DNA of 64,000 nt from Pseudomonas aegrilactucae (GCF_019168305.1 NZ_JAHTBI010000053.1:51136-115135), one strand, 5' to 3'; numbered from the stretch's first letter, positions 9,348 through 20,189 are shown. The notes: generated by a model from the letters alone, not told the origin. Program-made: numbers and translations.

Positions 9348-10403
9348 TCATTCATCGGGCGGTGCGGAAAAACCCTCGCTGCCCGCTGCCTCGCCCATCC
9401 GGTTGGGGATGTTCAGGCCGAAGTGCAGGTAGGCGTGACGGGTGACCACCCGCCCGCGCGGGGTACGCATGATGTAGCCCTGCTGGATCAGGTACGGCTC
9501 GAGCACATCCTCGATGGTGTGGCGTTCTTCGCTGATCGCCGCCGCCAGGCTGTCTACGCCCACCGGGCCACCGTCGAATTTCTCGATCATGGTCAATAGC
9601 AGGCGCCGGTCCTGGTGGTCGAAACCACGTTCGTCGACATCCAGCAGGTTGAGCGCAAGATCGGCAATGGCCTTGGTGATGTCACCCTTGCCACGCACTT
9701 CGGCGTAATCGCGTACGCGGCGCAACAGGCGGTTGGCGATACGCGGCGTGCCACGGGCGCGGCGGGCAATTTCAAAGGCGCCCTCGTCTTCGATGGGCAA
9801 CCCGAGAATCCCGCCCGACCGGCTGACGATGGTCGCCAGGTCCGCGGTGTTGTAGAACTCCAGGCGCTGCACGATACCGAAACGGTCGCGCAGCGGGTTG
9901 GTGAGCATGCCGGCGCGTGTGGTGGCGCCGACCAGGGTGAACGGCGGCAGGTCGAGCTTGATCGAGCGTGCTGCCGGCCCTTCGCCGATCATGATGTCCA
10001 GCTGGAAGTCTTCCATGGCCGGGTACAGCACCTCTTCGACCACCGGCGAAAGCCGGTGAATCTCATCGATGAACAGTACATCGTGAGGTTCGAGATTGGT
10101 CAGCAGCGCTGCCAGGTCACCCGGACGCTCCAGGATCGGCCCCGAGGTGCTCTTGATCGACACGCCCATTTCCTGGGCGATGATATTGGCCAGGGTGGTC
10201 TTGCCCAGGCCCGGCGGGCCGAAGATCAGCGTATGGTCCAACGACTCGCTGCGCCCGCGCGCGGCCTGGATGAACAGCGCCATCTGCTCGCGCACCACCG
10301 GCTGGCCGATGTACTCGTCCAGGCGCAGCGGGCGGATGGCCCGGTCCTGGACCTCTTCGCGGTCACGCCCGGTGGCGGTTATCAGTCGGTCGGCTTCGAT
10401 CAC
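9348..10403 (-). CDS. ruvB: Holliday junction branch migration helicase RuvB
   Basis: RuvB is the hexameric AAA+ motor that drives branch migration with RuvA. The protein has 351 residues. Walker A is GPPGLGKTT at 62-70 and Walker B with sensor is [10 protein letters not shown] at 111-120. The arginine-finger region follows, and the C-terminal winged helix ends [16 protein letters not shown]. It starts with GTG at 10403, directly abutting the ruvA stop (TAA then GTG), so translation is probably coupled. The order ruvC-ruvA-ruvB is conserved. Confidence 0.97.
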   Translation of the reverse strand: MIEADRLITATGRDREEVQDRAIRPLRLDEYIGQPVVREQMALFIQAARGRSESLDHTLIFGPPGLGKTTLANIIAQEMGVSIKSTSGPILERPGDLAALLTNLEPHDVLFIDEIHRLSPVVEEVLYPAMEDFQLDIMIGEGPAARSIKLDLPPFTLVGATTRAGMLTNPLRDRFGIVQRLEFYNTADLATIVSRSGGILGLPIEDEGAFEIARRARGTPRIANRLLRRVRDYAEVRGKGDITKAIADLALNLLDVDERGFDHQDRRLLLTMIEKFDGGPVGVDSLAAAISEERHTIEDVLEPYLIQQGYIMRTPRGRVVTRHAYLHFGLNIPNRMGEAAGSEGFSAPPDE

Positions 10404-11012
10404 TTAAATCATCCCTTTGAGGCTGCGCCGGATCAGCTCTTCGCTGCTCAGGCCCTTGGCATCGATGGCCGCCACCGCGCGGCTGGCCTCTTGCGGCTTG
10501 TAGCCCAGCGAAATCAGCGCACTGACCGCATCGGTTTCGGCCGTGGAGACGGTCGGCACCGGCTGCGGGCCATCGGACACCAGGGTAAACAGGCTCGGCG
10601 CGGTTTCCCAGGCCTTGAAACGGTCCTTGAGCTCCACCAGCAGGCGCTCGGCGGTCTTCTTGCCAACCCCTGGCACCTTGACCAGCGCCGAGGTGTCCTG
10701 AGCCTGCACGCAGCGTATCAGGTCGTCGACCTCAAGGCCCGACATCAATGCCAGGGCAAGCTTGGGGCCTACGCCATTGAGGCGGATCAGTTCGCGAAAC
10801 AGCTCGCGCTCGCGCTTCTCGTGAAAACCGTACAGCAGATGCGCATCCTCGCGAACCACCAGATGGGTATGCAGGGTCACCGCCTCCCCCACCTTGGGCA
10901 GGCGATACAGCGTGGTCATCGGCACTTCCAGCTCATAGCCAAGGCCGTTGACATCGACAATCAGGTGCGGCGGCTGCTTTTCAGCCAGGGTGCCGCGCAA
11001 ACGTCCAATCAC
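10404..11012 (-). CDS. ruvA: Holliday junction branch migration protein RuvA
   Basis: RuvA is the tetrameric junction-binding subunit that loads RuvB. The protein has 202 residues with an N-terminal OB fold ([27 protein letters not shown]). Helix-hairpin-helix motifs follow around 70-130 ([41 protein letters not shown]), then the flexible C-terminal RuvB-binding domain. The GTG at 11012 is chosen because the family starts MIGRLRG; longer in-frame extension upstream has no similarity to known RuvA. Confidence 0.96.
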   Translation of the reverse strand: MIGRLRGTLAEKQPPHLIVDVNGLGYELEVPMTTLYRLPKVGEAVTLHTHLVVREDAHLLYGFHEKRERELFRELIRLNGVGPKLALALMSGLEVDDLIRCVQAQDTSALVKVPGVGKKTAERLLVELKDRFKAWETAPSLFTLVSDGPQPVPTVSTAETDAVSALISLGYKPQEASRAVAAIDAKGLSSEELIRRSLKGMI

Positions 11013-11120
11013 GTTCAGGTCCTTTATCCAGGGCGCCGGGCCGGTCAAGCCCGCCGCCAGTCGCCATGATTGCAAGCAGGCGGTAGCCGGCAAGCGAAAT
11101 TATGTTAGCCGATGATGCTA

Positions 11121-11645
11121 TCAGAGCCGCAGGCGGCCGCTACGGCTGCGTGCAGCCCCCAGCCCGTGAGCCACCAGGCTGGAGCGAGTGTGCGCGTGGC
11201 ACATGGCGATGGCCAGGGCATCCGAGGCGTCGATCTGCGGCTTCTGGGTCAGCTTGAGCAGGTGCATCACCATCAGTTGCACCTGCTCCTTGTTCGCACC
11301 ACCGGTGCCGGCGATCGCCTGCTTGACCTGGGTGGCGCTGTACTCGGCAATCTCCAGCCCCTCTTCGGCCGCCGCCACGATCGCCGCGCCACGCGCCTGC
11401 CCGAGCTTGAGCGCCGAATCGGCATTGCGCGCCATGAACACCCGCTCGATACCCATGGTCACCGGCCCGTGCTGGCGAATGATCTCGCGCACGCCCCGGT
11501 ACACGATCTGCAGGCGCTCTGGCAGTTCGCCGCTGCCGGTGCGTATGCAGCCGGAGGCCACGTACTCGCAGCCACGTGGGGTATGACGCACCACACCATA
11601 GCCGGTAATCCGCGAGCCGGGGTCAATACCAAGAATCAGAGTCAT
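11121..11645 (-). CDS. ruvC: Crossover junction endodeoxyribonuclease RuvC
   Basis: RuvC resolves Holliday junctions by symmetrical nicking. The protein has 174 residues with an RNase H-like fold. Its first catalytic residue is Asp8 in [16 protein letters not shown] and the second acid is in [23 protein letters not shown]. The C-terminal acidic motif is in [15 protein letters not shown]. The ATG at 11645 is the family start; sequence upstream of it has no similarity. It is first in the ruvCAB order, 119 bp downstream of yebC. Confidence 0.96.
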   Translation of the reverse strand: MTLILGIDPGSRITGYGVVRHTPRGCEYVASGCIRTGSGELPERLQIVYRGVREIIRQHGPVTMGIERVFMARNADSALKLGQARGAAIVAAAEEGLEIAEYSATQVKQAIAGTGGANKEQVQLMVMHLLKLTQKPQIDASDALAIAMCHAHTRSSLVAHGLGAARSRSGRLRL

Positions 11646-11764
11646 AACGCCTGCACAAAAAATGACGCATGGGTGCGCCGTTGAAAAGACAGAAGCCGGA
11701 CCCACCCCAGGCGCTCAGTGCACCTGCAGACGGATCCGGCCTCGAGTACGCCAGCACTGAAACC

Positions 11765-12511
11765 TTAGCCGAGTTGCTCCATGACCTCGTCAGGAATCTC
11801 GGCGTTGGAGTAGACGTTCTGTACATCATCCAGGTCTTCAAGCATGTCGATCAGCTTGAGTACCTTTTGCGCACCTTCCAGGTCCAGCTCGGCACTGGTG
11901 GTGGGCTGCATCACGATTTCTGCATCCGCCGCCTTGAAGCCGGCCGCTTCCAGCGCGGTGCGCACTGCATAGAAGCTGGCAAAGGAGGTGAACACGTCGA
12001 ACGAGCCGTCTTCGTTGCTGACCACGTCGTCCGCATCGGCTTCCATCGCCGCTTCCATCAGCGCATCTTCATCGACGCCTGCGGCAAAGCTGATCTGCCC
12101 CTTGCGCTCGAACAGGTAGGCCACCGAGCCATCGGTGCCCAGGTTGCCGCCGCACTTGCTGAAGGCGTGCCGCACGGCCGCCGCGGTACGGTTGCGGTTG
12201 TCGGTCATGGCCTCGACCATCACGGCCACGCCACCCGGGCCGTAGCCCTCGTAGCTGAGCTCTTCGACGTTGTCGGCCTCGGTCGCGCCAGCACCGCGGG
12301 CCACGGCCCGATCGATGATGTCGCGGCTCATGTTGGCACCCAGCGCCTTGTCCAGGGCCAGACGCAAGCGCGGGTTGGAGTTCGGGTCGCCGCCGCCTTG
12401 CTTGGCGGCAACCGTCAGCTCACGAATCCACTTGGTGAAGATCTTGCCTCTCTTGGCATCCTGGCGCTCTTTGCGGTGCTTGATGTTCGCCCACTTGGAA
12501 TGACCCGCCAT
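11765..12511 (-). CDS. YebC/PmpR family DNA-binding regulatory protein
   Basis: This is a 248-residue YebC/TACO1-family protein starting [27 protein letters not shown]. The family includes PmpR, which regulates quinolone signalling in P. aeruginosa, and other members act in translation of difficult motifs. The central signature [23 protein letters not shown] and the C-terminal [17 protein letters not shown] are clear. The ATG at 12511 is used; an upstream start at 12544 lacks family similarity. It lies between aspS and ruvC, a common order in gamma-proteobacteria. Confidence 0.93.
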   Translation of the reverse strand: MAGHSKWANIKHRKERQDAKRGKIFTKWIRELTVAAKQGGGDPNSNPRLRLALDKALGANMSRDIIDRAVARGAGATEADNVEELSYEGYGPGGVAVMVEAMTDNRNRTAAAVRHAFSKCGGNLGTDGSVAYLFERKGQISFAAGVDEDALMEAAMEADADDVVSNEDGSFDVFTSFASFYAVRTALEAAGFKAADAEIVMQPTTSAELDLEGAQKVLKLIDMLEDLDDVQNVYSNAEIPDEVMEQLG

Positions 12512-12601
12512 ATCCGACTCCAAAAATCCTTGAAACAAAACCACGCCCCCGCCCGGTCAACCCGCGGCGTGGGCAATCAAATCGGCGTGCCGTAACGCAA
12601 A

Positions 12602-12623
12602 GGCGCATCCAACTGGATGCGCC
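12602..12623 (-). terminator. Hairpin between aspS and yebC, weak terminator
   Basis: A perfect 9-bp stem GGCGCATCC / GGATGCGCC with loop AACT lies 11 bases past the aspS stop. On the minus strand only TTTGCG follows, so termination may be partial. Confidence 0.5.
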
Positions 12624-12633
12624 CCGGGTCCGC

Positions 12634-14409
12634 TTACTCAGCCTTGGGCTGTTCGCGCAGACGAATGTGCAACTCACGCAGGGCCTTGGCATCGACCAGG
12701 CCAGGGGCCTGGGTCATGACGCAGGCCGCGCTCTGGGTTTTCGGGAAGGCGATCACTTCACGAATCGACTGGGCGCCGGTCATCAGCATGACCAGGCGGT
12801 CCAGACCGAAGGCCAGGCCACCGTGTGGCGGTGCGCCGAACTTGAGGGCGTCGAGCAGGAAGCCGAACTTCTCTTCCTGTTCTGCCGCTTCGATACCCAA
12901 CAGGCGGAAAACGGCCTGTTGCATCTCCTTGCGGTGGATACGGATCGAGCCGCCACCCAGTTCGGTACCGTTGAGCACCATATCGTAGGCACGCGACAGT
13001 GCGGTGGCCGGGTTGGCCTCCAGCGCTTCAGGCGAGCACTTGGGCGCGGTGAACGGGTGGTGCAGCGCGGTGAAGCTGCCGTCGTCGTTCTCTTCGAACA
13101 TCGGGAAGTCGACGACCCACATCGGTGCCCATTCGCAGGTCAGCAGGTTGAAGTCATTGCCGACCTTGATACGCAGCGCGCCCAGGGCCTCGCTGACGAT
13201 CTTGGCCTTGTCGGCGCCGAAGAACACGATGTCGCCATCGACCGCACCCACGCGATCGAGAATCACGTTCAGGTTGGCCTCGGGGATGTTCTTGACGATC
13301 GGCGACTGCAGACCTTCGACGCCCTTGGCGCGCTCGTTGACCTTGATGTACGCCAGGCCCTTGGCACCGTAGATACCGACGAACTTGGTGTACTCGTCGA
13401 TACGGCTGCGCGGCATGCTCGCCCCGCCCGGTACGCGCAGTGCGGCAACGCGGCACTTCGGATCGTTGGCCGGGCCGCTGAACACCTTGAAATCCACCGC
13501 TTGCAACTGATCGGCAACGTCGACCAGTTCCAGCGGGTTGCGCAGGTCCGGCTTGTCGGAACCATAGCGACGCATGGCTTCTTCGAAGGTCATGTGCGGG
13601 AAGTCGCCGAACTCCAGGTCCAGTACTTCCTTGAACAGCTTGCGAATCATGCTTTCGGTCAGGCCCATGATCTCGGACTCATCGAGGAAGCTGGTCTCGA
13701 TGTCGATCTGGGTGAATTCTGGCTGACGGTCGGCACGCAGGTCTTCGTCACGGAAGCACTTGGCGATCTGATAGTAGCGATCGAAGCCGGCGACCATCAG
13801 CAGTTGCTTGAACAACTGAGGCGATTGCGGCAGTGCGAAGAAGCTGCCAGCGTGGGTACGGCTTGGCACCAGGTAGTCACGCGCGCCTTCCGGGGTGGCC
13901 CGGGTCAGGATCGGCGTTTCGACGTCCAGGAAGCCGTTTTCGTCGAGGAAACGACGGATGCTGGTGGTGATGCGCGAGCGCAGGCGCAGTTTCTCGGCCA
14001 TCTCCGGGCGACGCAGATCGATGAAGCGATAGCGCAGACGGGTTTCTTCACCCACGTCGGAGTATTCGTTGAGCGGGAACGGCGGGGTTTCCGCTTCGTT
14101 CAGCACTTCAAGCTCGTAGCCCAGCACTTCGATGGCGCCAGAGGCCATGTTGGCGTTGACCGCACCGGCAGGACGCGGGCGTACCTTGCCGGTGATCTTA
14201 ACCACGTACTCGCTGCGCACGCGGTCGGCGGCAGCGAAGCTTTCTGCGCGGTCCGGGTCGAACACGACCTGGGCCATGCCTTCGCGATCACGGATATCGA
14301 GGAAGATCACCCCGCCGTGGTCGCGACGACGATGGACCCAACCGCAAAGGGTAATTTCCTGACCGTCCAGGCTCTCGTTCAGTTGGCCGCAATAATGGCT
14401 GCGCATCAT
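12634..14409 (-). CDS. aspS: Aspartyl-tRNA synthetase, probably also charging tRNA-Asn
   Basis: This class IIb synthetase has 591 residues starting [17 protein letters not shown]. It has an N-terminal anticodon-binding OB domain ([20 protein letters not shown]). Motif 2 is [19 protein letters not shown], a bacterial GAD insertion domain is present, and motif 3 is [14 protein letters not shown] near the C-terminus. His31 in RRRDHGG is, as I recall, a determinant of the non-discriminating P. aeruginosa enzyme, which makes Asp-tRNA-Asn for the GatCAB pathway. That second activity is inference. The first of two adjacent ATGs is used. Confidence 0.96.
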   Translation of the reverse strand: MMRSHYCGQLNESLDGQEITLCGWVHRRRDHGGVIFLDIRDREGMAQVVFDPDRAESFAAADRVRSEYVVKITGKVRPRPAGAVNANMASGAIEVLGYELEVLNEAETPPFPLNEYSDVGEETRLRYRFIDLRRPEMAEKLRLRSRITTSIRRFLDENGFLDVETPILTRATPEGARDYLVPSRTHAGSFFALPQSPQLFKQLLMVAGFDRYYQIAKCFRDEDLRADRQPEFTQIDIETSFLDESEIMGLTESMIRKLFKEVLDLEFGDFPHMTFEEAMRRYGSDKPDLRNPLELVDVADQLQAVDFKVFSGPANDPKCRVAALRVPGGASMPRSRIDEYTKFVGIYGAKGLAYIKVNERAKGVEGLQSPIVKNIPEANLNVILDRVGAVDGDIVFFGADKAKIVSEALGALRIKVGNDFNLLTCEWAPMWVVDFPMFEENDDGSFTALHHPFTAPKCSPEALEANPATALSRAYDMVLNGTELGGGSIRIHRKEMQQAVFRLLGIEAAEQEEKFGFLLDALKFGAPPHGGLAFGLDRLVMLMTGAQSIREVIAFPKTQSAACVMTQAPGLVDAKALRELHIRLREQPKAE

Positions 14410-14504
14410 GATGGTGGTTTCGCTTCTCGTGATTCGTGAATTCGGTAAAGGCCTTGCAGACCCAGGGGGGCCCATAGTGCAAGAGCCTGGCAGTTCAGTT
14501 CAAC

Positions 14505-14726
14505 TCAGTCGGCCTTGTCGGCGCCCGCCAGGTTCTTTTTCGAGCCGGTTTTGAAGTCGGTCTCGTACCAACCCGTGCCGCCCAGGCGGAAACCTGGGGC
14601 CGAGATCAGCTTTTTCAGGGCTGGCGCCTGGCAGGCCGGGCAATCGGTCAGCGGCGCTGCGCTGATCTTCTGCAGCGCCTCCATCTGGTGGCTGCAGGCA
14701 GCGCATTGATAGTCGTAAAGTGGCAT
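14505..14726 (-). CDS. FmdB-type zinc-ribbon protein
   Basis: A 73-residue protein starting MPLYDYQCAACSHQMEALQK. Cys8, Cys11, Cys29 and Cys32 form two CXXC knuckles typical of the FmdB/CxxC_CXXC_SSSS family, followed by a Gly/Lys-rich tail (GTGWYETDFKTGSKKN). Members are small putative regulators of unknown target. It is about 95 bp upstream of aspS on the same strand, an arrangement conserved in pseudomonads, and may be co-transcribed with it. Confidence 0.88.
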   Translation of the reverse strand: MPLYDYQCAACSHQMEALQKISAAPLTDCPACQAPALKKLISAPGFRLGGTGWYETDFKTGSKKNLAGADKAD

Positions 14727-14836
14727 TGGCGTATCTCGTTGACCACTGCGCGGGCCACGCCCCGCAGCAAAAAGCGAGATTATATATGGTTAAGGAGGGC
14801 TGTGCAGCCTGCCCAGCCTCCCAGCGCACCAATGGC

Positions 14837-15166
14837 TCAGGCCGCGCTGGTACCGCCCAGCAGATAGACCACGCAGATCACCCGTACCAGACCACTGAAA
14901 TTCTTGACCCCGCCATGGCGCAGGTGCACCTCGCGGTCGACATGGGATAACAATGAATTGACCGTGCAGTGATTGGCGGCGGCAATGCGCTCGAGGATTT
15001 TCCAGTAGACCTCCTCCAGGCGCAAGCACGTGGCAAATCCGTTGAGGCGCACCGAACGTGACAGAGGGCGGGCCAGCCCCATGTTGAAATCGGCCTGAAA
15101 AGGATCGATCGCGTCACCCTGACGTTTTCCCGGGGCGTGCGCACCTTCATTCACAACTCGCGACAT
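14837..15166 (-). CDS. Ribbon-helix-helix domain protein
   Basis: A 109-residue protein whose core RSVRLNGFATCLRLEEVYWKILERIAAANHCTVNSLLSHVDRE resembles the RHH_4 family of short DNA-binding proteins. A poorly conserved, charged N-terminal 35 residues precede it. No function is assigned to this family. It lies between dps and the FmdB gene, with no close overlap to either. Confidence 0.75.
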   Translation of the reverse strand: MSRVVNEGAHAPGKRQGDAIDPFQADFNMGLARPLSRSVRLNGFATCLRLEEVYWKILERIAAANHCTVNSLLSHVDREVHLRHGGVKNFSGLVRVICVVYLLGGTSAA

Positions 15167-15367
15167 ATTCTTACCACGCTTTGACTGACAGGAAGTTCAA
15201 CCCCGGAACAGTGTTATTCCAGGTGCCTGTCTATAAAGCGCTGATCAACGCAGACGAACCAGCAGACCCCTCACCCACAAAGTGTAGGAAGTAACCTTAG
15301 TTTGATTGGTCCATTAAACCTGCAGAAAACCTTCCCTTGAAACACCTGCTGCACTGTGCCTGACATG

Positions 15368-15403
15368 AAAAAGCCCGAACCCTCTTGTTGCGCGGGCTCG
15401 GGC
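15368..15403 (-). terminator. Rho-independent terminator of dps
   Basis: On the minus strand the stem GCCCGAGCCC / GGGTTCGGGC (one G-T pair) ends in five T, about 45 bases past the dps stop. Confidence 0.85.
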
Positions 15404-15444
15404 CTGTTCAATGCTCGGGACGCTGCCGACGAGCGGCTAGCGGC

Positions 15445-15915
15445 TTACTTTGCCAGCAAGGAGCGCAGCATCCACGCTGTTTTCTCGTGGGCCTGCATGC
15501 GCTGGGTGAGCAGGTCGGCAGTGGGTTCGTCGCTGACCTTGTCCAGCAGCGGGAACAGGCTGCGCGCGGTACGCACGACCGCTTCCTGGCCATCGACCAG
15601 TTGCTTGATCATCTCTTCGGCAGCCGGCACGCCCGGCTCTTCCTTGATCGAGGACAACTTGGCATAGGTGGAATAGGTGCCCGGTGCCGGGAAGCCCAGG
15701 GCACGAATACGTTCGGCAATCGCATCCACGGCCAGTGCGAGTTCGTTGTATTGCCCTTCAAACATCAAGTGCAATGTATTGAACATCGGCCCGGTGACGT
15801 TCCAGTGAAAGTTATGGGTCTTCAAGTACAGTACATACGTATCCGATAACAGATGCGACAGCCCGTCGACGATGGACTTGCGATCTTCTTCACTGATACC
15901 AATATCAATTGCCAT
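15445..15915 (-). CDS. dps: DNA starvation/stationary phase protection protein Dps
   Basis: Dps is a dodecameric ferritin-like protein that oxidises and stores iron and protects DNA. The 156-residue protein has the intersubunit ferroxidase residues in [20 protein letters not shown] (His34 and His37, with His49) and [11 protein letters not shown] (Asp64, Glu68). ATGs occur at 15921 and 15915; 15915 is preferred because the AGGAAGG ribosome site sits eight bases before it. I could not identify an OxyR box in the divergent upstream region. Confidence 0.95.
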   Translation of the reverse strand: MAIDIGISEEDRKSIVDGLSHLLSDTYVLYLKTHNFHWNVTGPMFNTLHLMFEGQYNELALAVDAIAERIRALGFPAPGTYSTYAKLSSIKEEPGVPAAEEMIKQLVDGQEAVVRTARSLFPLLDKVSDEPTADLLTQRMQAHEKTAWMLRSLLAK

Positions 15916-16220
15916 GTACATTTCCTTCCTGTGATGTCAGATCAACACGCTGGCAGGCACTGTACCAAGAGTTGCACACGCCTGCAGCCCCGTTTGCCGG
16001 GCTTCGCTGCGACACAGCGCAGCAGCTGGTGGCGGCAGGGCGACCAGCTGATTTGAGAACCCCCCGGCTTTGCGGTTAAATAGGCAGCGTGCCGTCATTG
16101 CGTATTTTTCGGGCAGTGGCGCATAGGCTGTACCTGCGCTTTGGCGCCTCATCGGTAACTGCGCACCGTGGGTTCAGCTCTTCCTGTGATATGCCTTAAT
16201 AAAATGTGAGCCAAACCACC
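15916..16220. other. Divergent intergenic region between dps and the cold-shock-domain gene
   Basis: About 305 bp with no open frame resembling a gene. It must carry the dps promoter (minus) and that of the cold-shock-domain gene (plus). I found no clear -35/-10 pair, OxyR site or repeat that I would defend. Confidence 0.4.
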
Positions 16221-16808
16221 ATGTTCAAGATCGTTCATCTGTTGACGGGCGCAGCTGCCTTGCTGCTGTCCCTGATACCCAGCCTGAGGGGCGAAGCCGT
16301 CCCTTTCCTGCAGCAACCGGACGCCATTTACCTGGCCCTGTTCGGCCTGCTCAACCTGACGCTGGCCCCTGTACTGCCCCAGCACTACCGTGGCGCGCGT
16401 CACTACCTGCAACAGGCTGCCAGCAGCCTGCTGGTACTGGCGGTGATCGTGCAGGCAGTCACGCTGCTGGCGCGCCCGGAGCTTGGCAATGTCGGGGCAA
16501 TGGCCTGCGTACTGCTCGCGGTGCTGCTGCACCTGCTGGCGGGCCTGGCCAAAGTGGGACGAGCCCGCAGCCCGGCGGCGTCGTACGACATGAGCAACCG
16601 CGATACAGGTACCGTGAAGTGGTTCAACACCTCCAAGGGTTTTGGTTTCATCTCGCGTGATTCTGGGGATGACATCTTCGTGCACTTTCGTGCGATCCGT
16701 GGCGAGGGTCATCGGGTATTGGTCGAGGGCCAGCGCGTGGAGTTTTCGGTGATGAACCGGGACAAGGGTTTGCAGGCTGAGGATGTGATTGCGGCGCCGC
16801 GGCGCTGA
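16221..16808 (+). CDS. Membrane protein with C-terminal cold-shock domain
   Basis: A 195-residue two-part protein. Residues 1-115 hold three hydrophobic segments (about 5-22, 36-53, 68-110) likely to cross the inner membrane. Residues 124-195 form a complete cold-shock domain, with RNP1 KGFGFI at 139-144 and RNP2 DIFVHF at 151-156, which binds single-stranded nucleic acid. An internal Met at residue 124 (position 16590) begins [13 protein letters not shown], exactly like a free-standing Csp, so a 72-residue soluble form is possible. The start could also be GTG at 16206. Similar fusions exist in pseudomonads as I recall; function is unknown. Confidence 0.85.
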   Translation: MFKIVHLLTGAAALLLSLIPSLRGEAVPFLQQPDAIYLALFGLLNLTLAPVLPQHYRGARHYLQQAASSLLVLAVIVQAVTLLARPELGNVGAMACVLLAVLLHLLAGLAKVGRARSPAASYDMSNRDTGTVKWFNTSKGFGFISRDSGDDIFVHFRAIRGEGHRVLVEGQRVEFSVMNRDKGLQAEDVIAAPRR

Positions 16809-16818
16809 TCGTCACATG

Positions 16819-16857
16819 AAAAACCGCGACGGTCTCACGACCGCTCGCGGTTTTTTT
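16819..16857 (+). terminator. Rho-independent terminator after the cold-shock-domain gene
   Basis: Long stem AAAAACCGCGA-CGGTC / GACCG-C-TCGCGGTTTTT with a TCAC loop, ending in seven T, ten bases past the stop codon. Confidence 0.9.
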
Positions 16858-16874
16858 ACGCCCGCGGTACCGCG

Positions 16875-17297
<423 letters not shown>

Positions 17298-17324
17298 GCG
17301 CAGGCCACGGCGGGCGAGTCATTT

Positions 17325-17531
17325 TCAATAATGTGGCGGCGGCGCCTCTTCGTCGCTGGACTCGTACTGCCCCACCATCTCCTCATAACGCTTAAGCAGC
17401 GCCCCCATCTGCAATTGCAGCCGCTCCACCACCCGCTGCTGCTCAACCAGCACATCATTCAACGCCAACAATGTGTCGTCCTGGAATGCAAGCCGGCTCT
17501 CCAGCTCGGTAACCCGCGCTTCAAGGGTCAT
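17325..17531 (-). CDS. slyX: SlyX family protein
   Basis: A 68-residue, almost entirely coiled-coil protein ([42 protein letters not shown]) ending in the short acidic/proline tail EEAPPPHY that is typical of SlyX. The biochemical function is unknown. It lies three bases downstream of the HIT gene on the same strand, so the two are probably co-transcribed. The MITE-like repeat lies just beyond its stop codon. Confidence 0.92.
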   Translation of the reverse strand: MTLEARVTELESRLAFQDDTLLALNDVLVEQQRVVERLQLQMGALLKRYEEMVGQYESSDEEAPPPHY

Positions 17532-17534
17532 GGT

Positions 17535-17960
17535 TCAGGCCTCGATCGGTTGAAGATGATTGCCAAGCTCACGCTCGACCACACGGCGCACATGCGCCAG
17601 CTCCTCAGGCGCATAGGCCAGCGCCGGCTGGCTACCCCAGACTGGCCCAGGCCAGGCTGCATCACTTTCACGCCGCACAATCACATGCATATGCAACTGC
17701 CTGACGACATTACCCAGCGTCGCGATATTCATCTTGTCCGCAACGAACAGCTTGTCGAGCAACTTGGCCAGCAACGTGGTCTCCTCCCAGAGTTGCTTCT
17801 GCTCCTTCTCCTCAAGTTGAAACACTTCACTGATGGCCCGACGGCGCGGCACCAGAATGAACCATGGATAGTTAGCATCCTTACTAAGTAACAGACGGCA
17901 AAGAGGAAAATCCCCCAGCGCAACAGTGTCGTGATGCAAACATGAATCCAGAACAAACAC
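17535..17960 (-). CDS. HIT domain protein
   Basis: A 141-residue histidine-triad-family protein, starting MFVLDSCLHHDTVALGDFPLC. The nucleotide-binding core is YPWFILVPRR (about 32-41) and the triad region VRQLHMHVIVRR, where the first triad His is replaced by Gln (QLHMHV instead of HLHMHV). HIT proteins are nucleotidyl hydrolases or transferases; the substrate here is unknown. The GTG at 17960 is chosen because GAGGAG lies seven bases upstream and the family starts there. It is directly upstream of slyX. Confidence 0.88.
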   Translation of the reverse strand: MFVLDSCLHHDTVALGDFPLCRLLLSKDANYPWFILVPRRRAISEVFQLEEKEQKQLWEETTLLAKLLDKLFVADKMNIATLGNVVRQLHMHVIVRRESDAAWPGPVWGSQPALAYAPEELAHVRRVVERELGNHLQPIEA

Positions 17961-18751
17961 AGGCCATCTCCTCGCATTTCTTTGATGCCCGCGCCCGGCG
18001 AGCCATGCCTGCAAGGATACTCCCGATCGACACACCTGGCATGAACGACATGACGCAGTTCAGCAGACGCCCCGTTTTGGCCCGCCAAATGCCGCACGGC
18101 ACCAGCATCTGCCACAACGCCAACACCCCCGTCGGTAACAGAACGCTACTTTTCGCACCAAAATAGCGCCAGGCGAACCCAATAAGTGCGACGCCTTGTC
18201 GGAAACTACCCACTTGCCCTCCAAATCGGTAACGAGTTGACTGTGAAGTCGGCTTTTCACTTATTCCATAACGGCATCTCCAGGCAAACGAAAACGTCTT
18301 TGCACCCCCGGTTTTGCAGCACCAAACCCGTTTCGAATGAACAAATGTGAAAATTTCATCAATGCCAGGCATGGTTGAGCACGCTTGTTGCATTCTCACT
18401 CGGGAACGTCGGCACGGCGCCTGCATAGGCAAGCGCACGGCGACAAAAACAACAGCTGCACGGGTAACCAGGGAGTTTTGGCATCAAGGGCTTAGCGATT
18501 TCCAACAGCCCTTATGCCCTGCGAAACAGCGCTGGAGTTGAGCGAGCCGGCAGTGCCGGGACGTAATTTGCGACAGGGACTTAACCGTTTGCGACGTGAC
18601 CGTAGAGTTACCGAAAGGTTCGTTTCGCAAGTATCGCCAACAACAGTCAGCGTGATATACCTTTCGCCGACTCAAACAAGAAAGAGCCGCCCCATAAAAA
18701 AACCAAGGGGCATGGCAGCAATCTTCCTAAAAACCAAAGGAGCAAATCACG
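17961..18751. other. Long gene-poor region upstream of the porin gene
   Basis: About 790 bp with lower GC than its surroundings. A minus-strand open frame at 17884-18438 exists but has no recognisable domain and overlaps the HIT gene. Two sigma54-like sequences with a 10-bp gap between the -24 and -12 dinucleotides occur: AGCACGCTTGTTGC near 18379-18392 and GGCACGGCGCCTGC near 18411-18424. A porin ribosome site AAAGGAG lies just before 18752. Nothing else is convincing. Confidence 0.4.
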
Positions 18752-20023
18752 ATGCGCGTGATGAAGTGGAGCATAATCGCACTGGCCGTAGCGGCAGGCA
18801 CCTCGCAGTTGGCCATGGCGTCTTCGCAGGATGAATCCAAGGGGTTTGTTGAAGACAGCAGCTTGAACGTCAAACTTCGTAACCTGTATTTCAGCCGTGA
18901 CTATCGCAATAACGGCGCGCCTGGCCCGACTAAAAGTTATGCCCGTGAATGGGGCCAGGGCTTCCTTGGCACGTTCGAGTCCGGCTTCACCCAGGGCACC
19001 GTCGGTTTCGGCGTTGATGCCATCGGCATGCTTGGCCTGAAACTGGATGGCGGCAAGGGCACGGCTGATACCGGCCTGTTCCCTACCGGCTCCGACGGCC
19101 GCTCCCAGGACGATTACTCCAAGGGCGGTGGCGCGGTCAAATTCCGCGTTTCCAACACTGTATTGAAAGTAGGTGACCAGTTCACCGCACTGCCGGTTTT
19201 TGCCACCGACGACAGCCGGCTGCTGCCAGAAATGGCCCAAGGCGGCTTGTTCACCAGCGAAGAAATCAAGGGCCTGACCCTGCACGCCGGTCGCTTCACC
19301 AGCCTGACCAATCAGGAACAAACCAACCGCGACAGCGCCCGCCTGACCAAGGCAGACGTTCTGGGTGGTAGCTATGCCATCACCGACGGCCTGAGCACCA
19401 GCCTCTACTACTCCAAGGTCGAAGACTACTGGCGCAAGTACTACGGCAACCTGAACTGGAGCCTACCGATCAGCGACGAGCAAGGCCTGGTATTCGACTT
19501 CAACATCTATGACACCAAAGGTGATGGCGCCAACAAAAGCCGCGCTTACGACGGTGACAAGCTCGACAACCGTGCATTCAGCCTGTCGGCAGCCTATACC
19601 ATCGGCGCCCACACCTTCACCGTCGGTCACCAGCGCATCAGTGGTGATGGCGGCTATGCCTACGGCGTGGACGGTGGCGGCACCGTCTTCCTGCTGAACT
19701 CGATTGCCCGTTCGGACTTCAACGCCGAAGACGAGAAATCCTGGCAGGCACGCTACGACATCAACATGGCAACCTTCGGTGTACCAGGCCTGAGCTTCAT
19801 GACCCGCTACGCCCATGGTGAGGGTGCCAACGTCGCAACCACCTCCAACGGCAAGGAATGGGAGCGCGACATCGAGGCCAAGTACGTGCTGCAGGACGGC
19901 CCGGCCAAAGACCTGAGCTTCCGTGTTCGCCAGGCTACCTACCGCTCCTCGGACAACGTGTATGGTTCACCGTCCCTGGACGAGCTGCGCCTGATCGTGG
20001 AGTACCCGCTGAGCATCCTGTAA
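18752..20023 (+). CDS. OprD-family outer-membrane porin (OprE/OprQ-like)
   Basis: A 423-residue outer-membrane beta-barrel protein with a signal peptide at 1-23 (ending SQLAMA, then SSQDE). It has the OprD-family N-terminus ([22 protein letters not shown]), repeated alternating aromatic strands, and the C-terminal end [14 protein letters not shown], where the terminal region serves BAM recognition. OprD-family porins take up small substrates such as amino acids or organic acids. Among subfamilies it looks most like OprE/OprQ, but substrate cannot be read from sequence. A strong terminator follows. Confidence 0.93.
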   Translation: MRVMKWSIIALAVAAGTSQLAMASSQDESKGFVEDSSLNVKLRNLYFSRDYRNNGAPGPTKSYAREWGQGFLGTFESGFTQGTVGFGVDAIGMLGLKLDGGKGTADTGLFPTGSDGRSQDDYSKGGGAVKFRVSNTVLKVGDQFTALPVFATDDSRLLPEMAQGGLFTSEEIKGLTLHAGRFTSLTNQEQTNRDSARLTKADVLGGSYAITDGLSTSLYYSKVEDYWRKYYGNLNWSLPISDEQGLVFDFNIYDTKGDGANKSRAYDGDKLDNRAFSLSAAYTIGAHTFTVGHQRISGDGGYAYGVDGGGTVFLLNSIARSDFNAEDEKSWQARYDINMATFGVPGLSFMTRYAHGEGANVATTSNGKEWERDIEAKYVLQDGPAKDLSFRVRQATYRSSDNVYGSPSLDELRLIVEYPLSIL

Positions 20024-20050
20024 GCCTTGCGGCTCACGGACCCCAGCTCG

Positions 20051-20077
20051 AAAAAGCCCGGCCCTGCCGGGCTTTTT
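20051..20077 (+). terminator. Rho-independent terminator of the porin gene
   Basis: A perfect 12-bp stem AAAAAGCCCGGC / GCCGGGCTTTTT with a 3-base loop, 27 bases past the porin stop. Confidence 0.92.
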
Positions 20078-20189
20078 CTTTTGCGCTGATACACTTGGCG
20101 CAGTTTCCGGCGCCACCATCCTGTACGCCACCGAATCGCCCCCGTACAATGCGGGGTCATTTCAGTTAAGCAACCGACAACGGCCTACC

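Noticed and set aside
12667..14439. 590-codon plus-strand open frame opposite aspS
   Set aside because: aspS motifs are complete on the minus strand; this frame has no domain.
17884..18438. 184-codon minus-strand open frame upstream of and overlapping the HIT gene
   Set aside because: No recognisable domain, no good ribosome site, unusual Cys/Trp content and it overlaps the HIT gene start. A degraded gene cannot be excluded.
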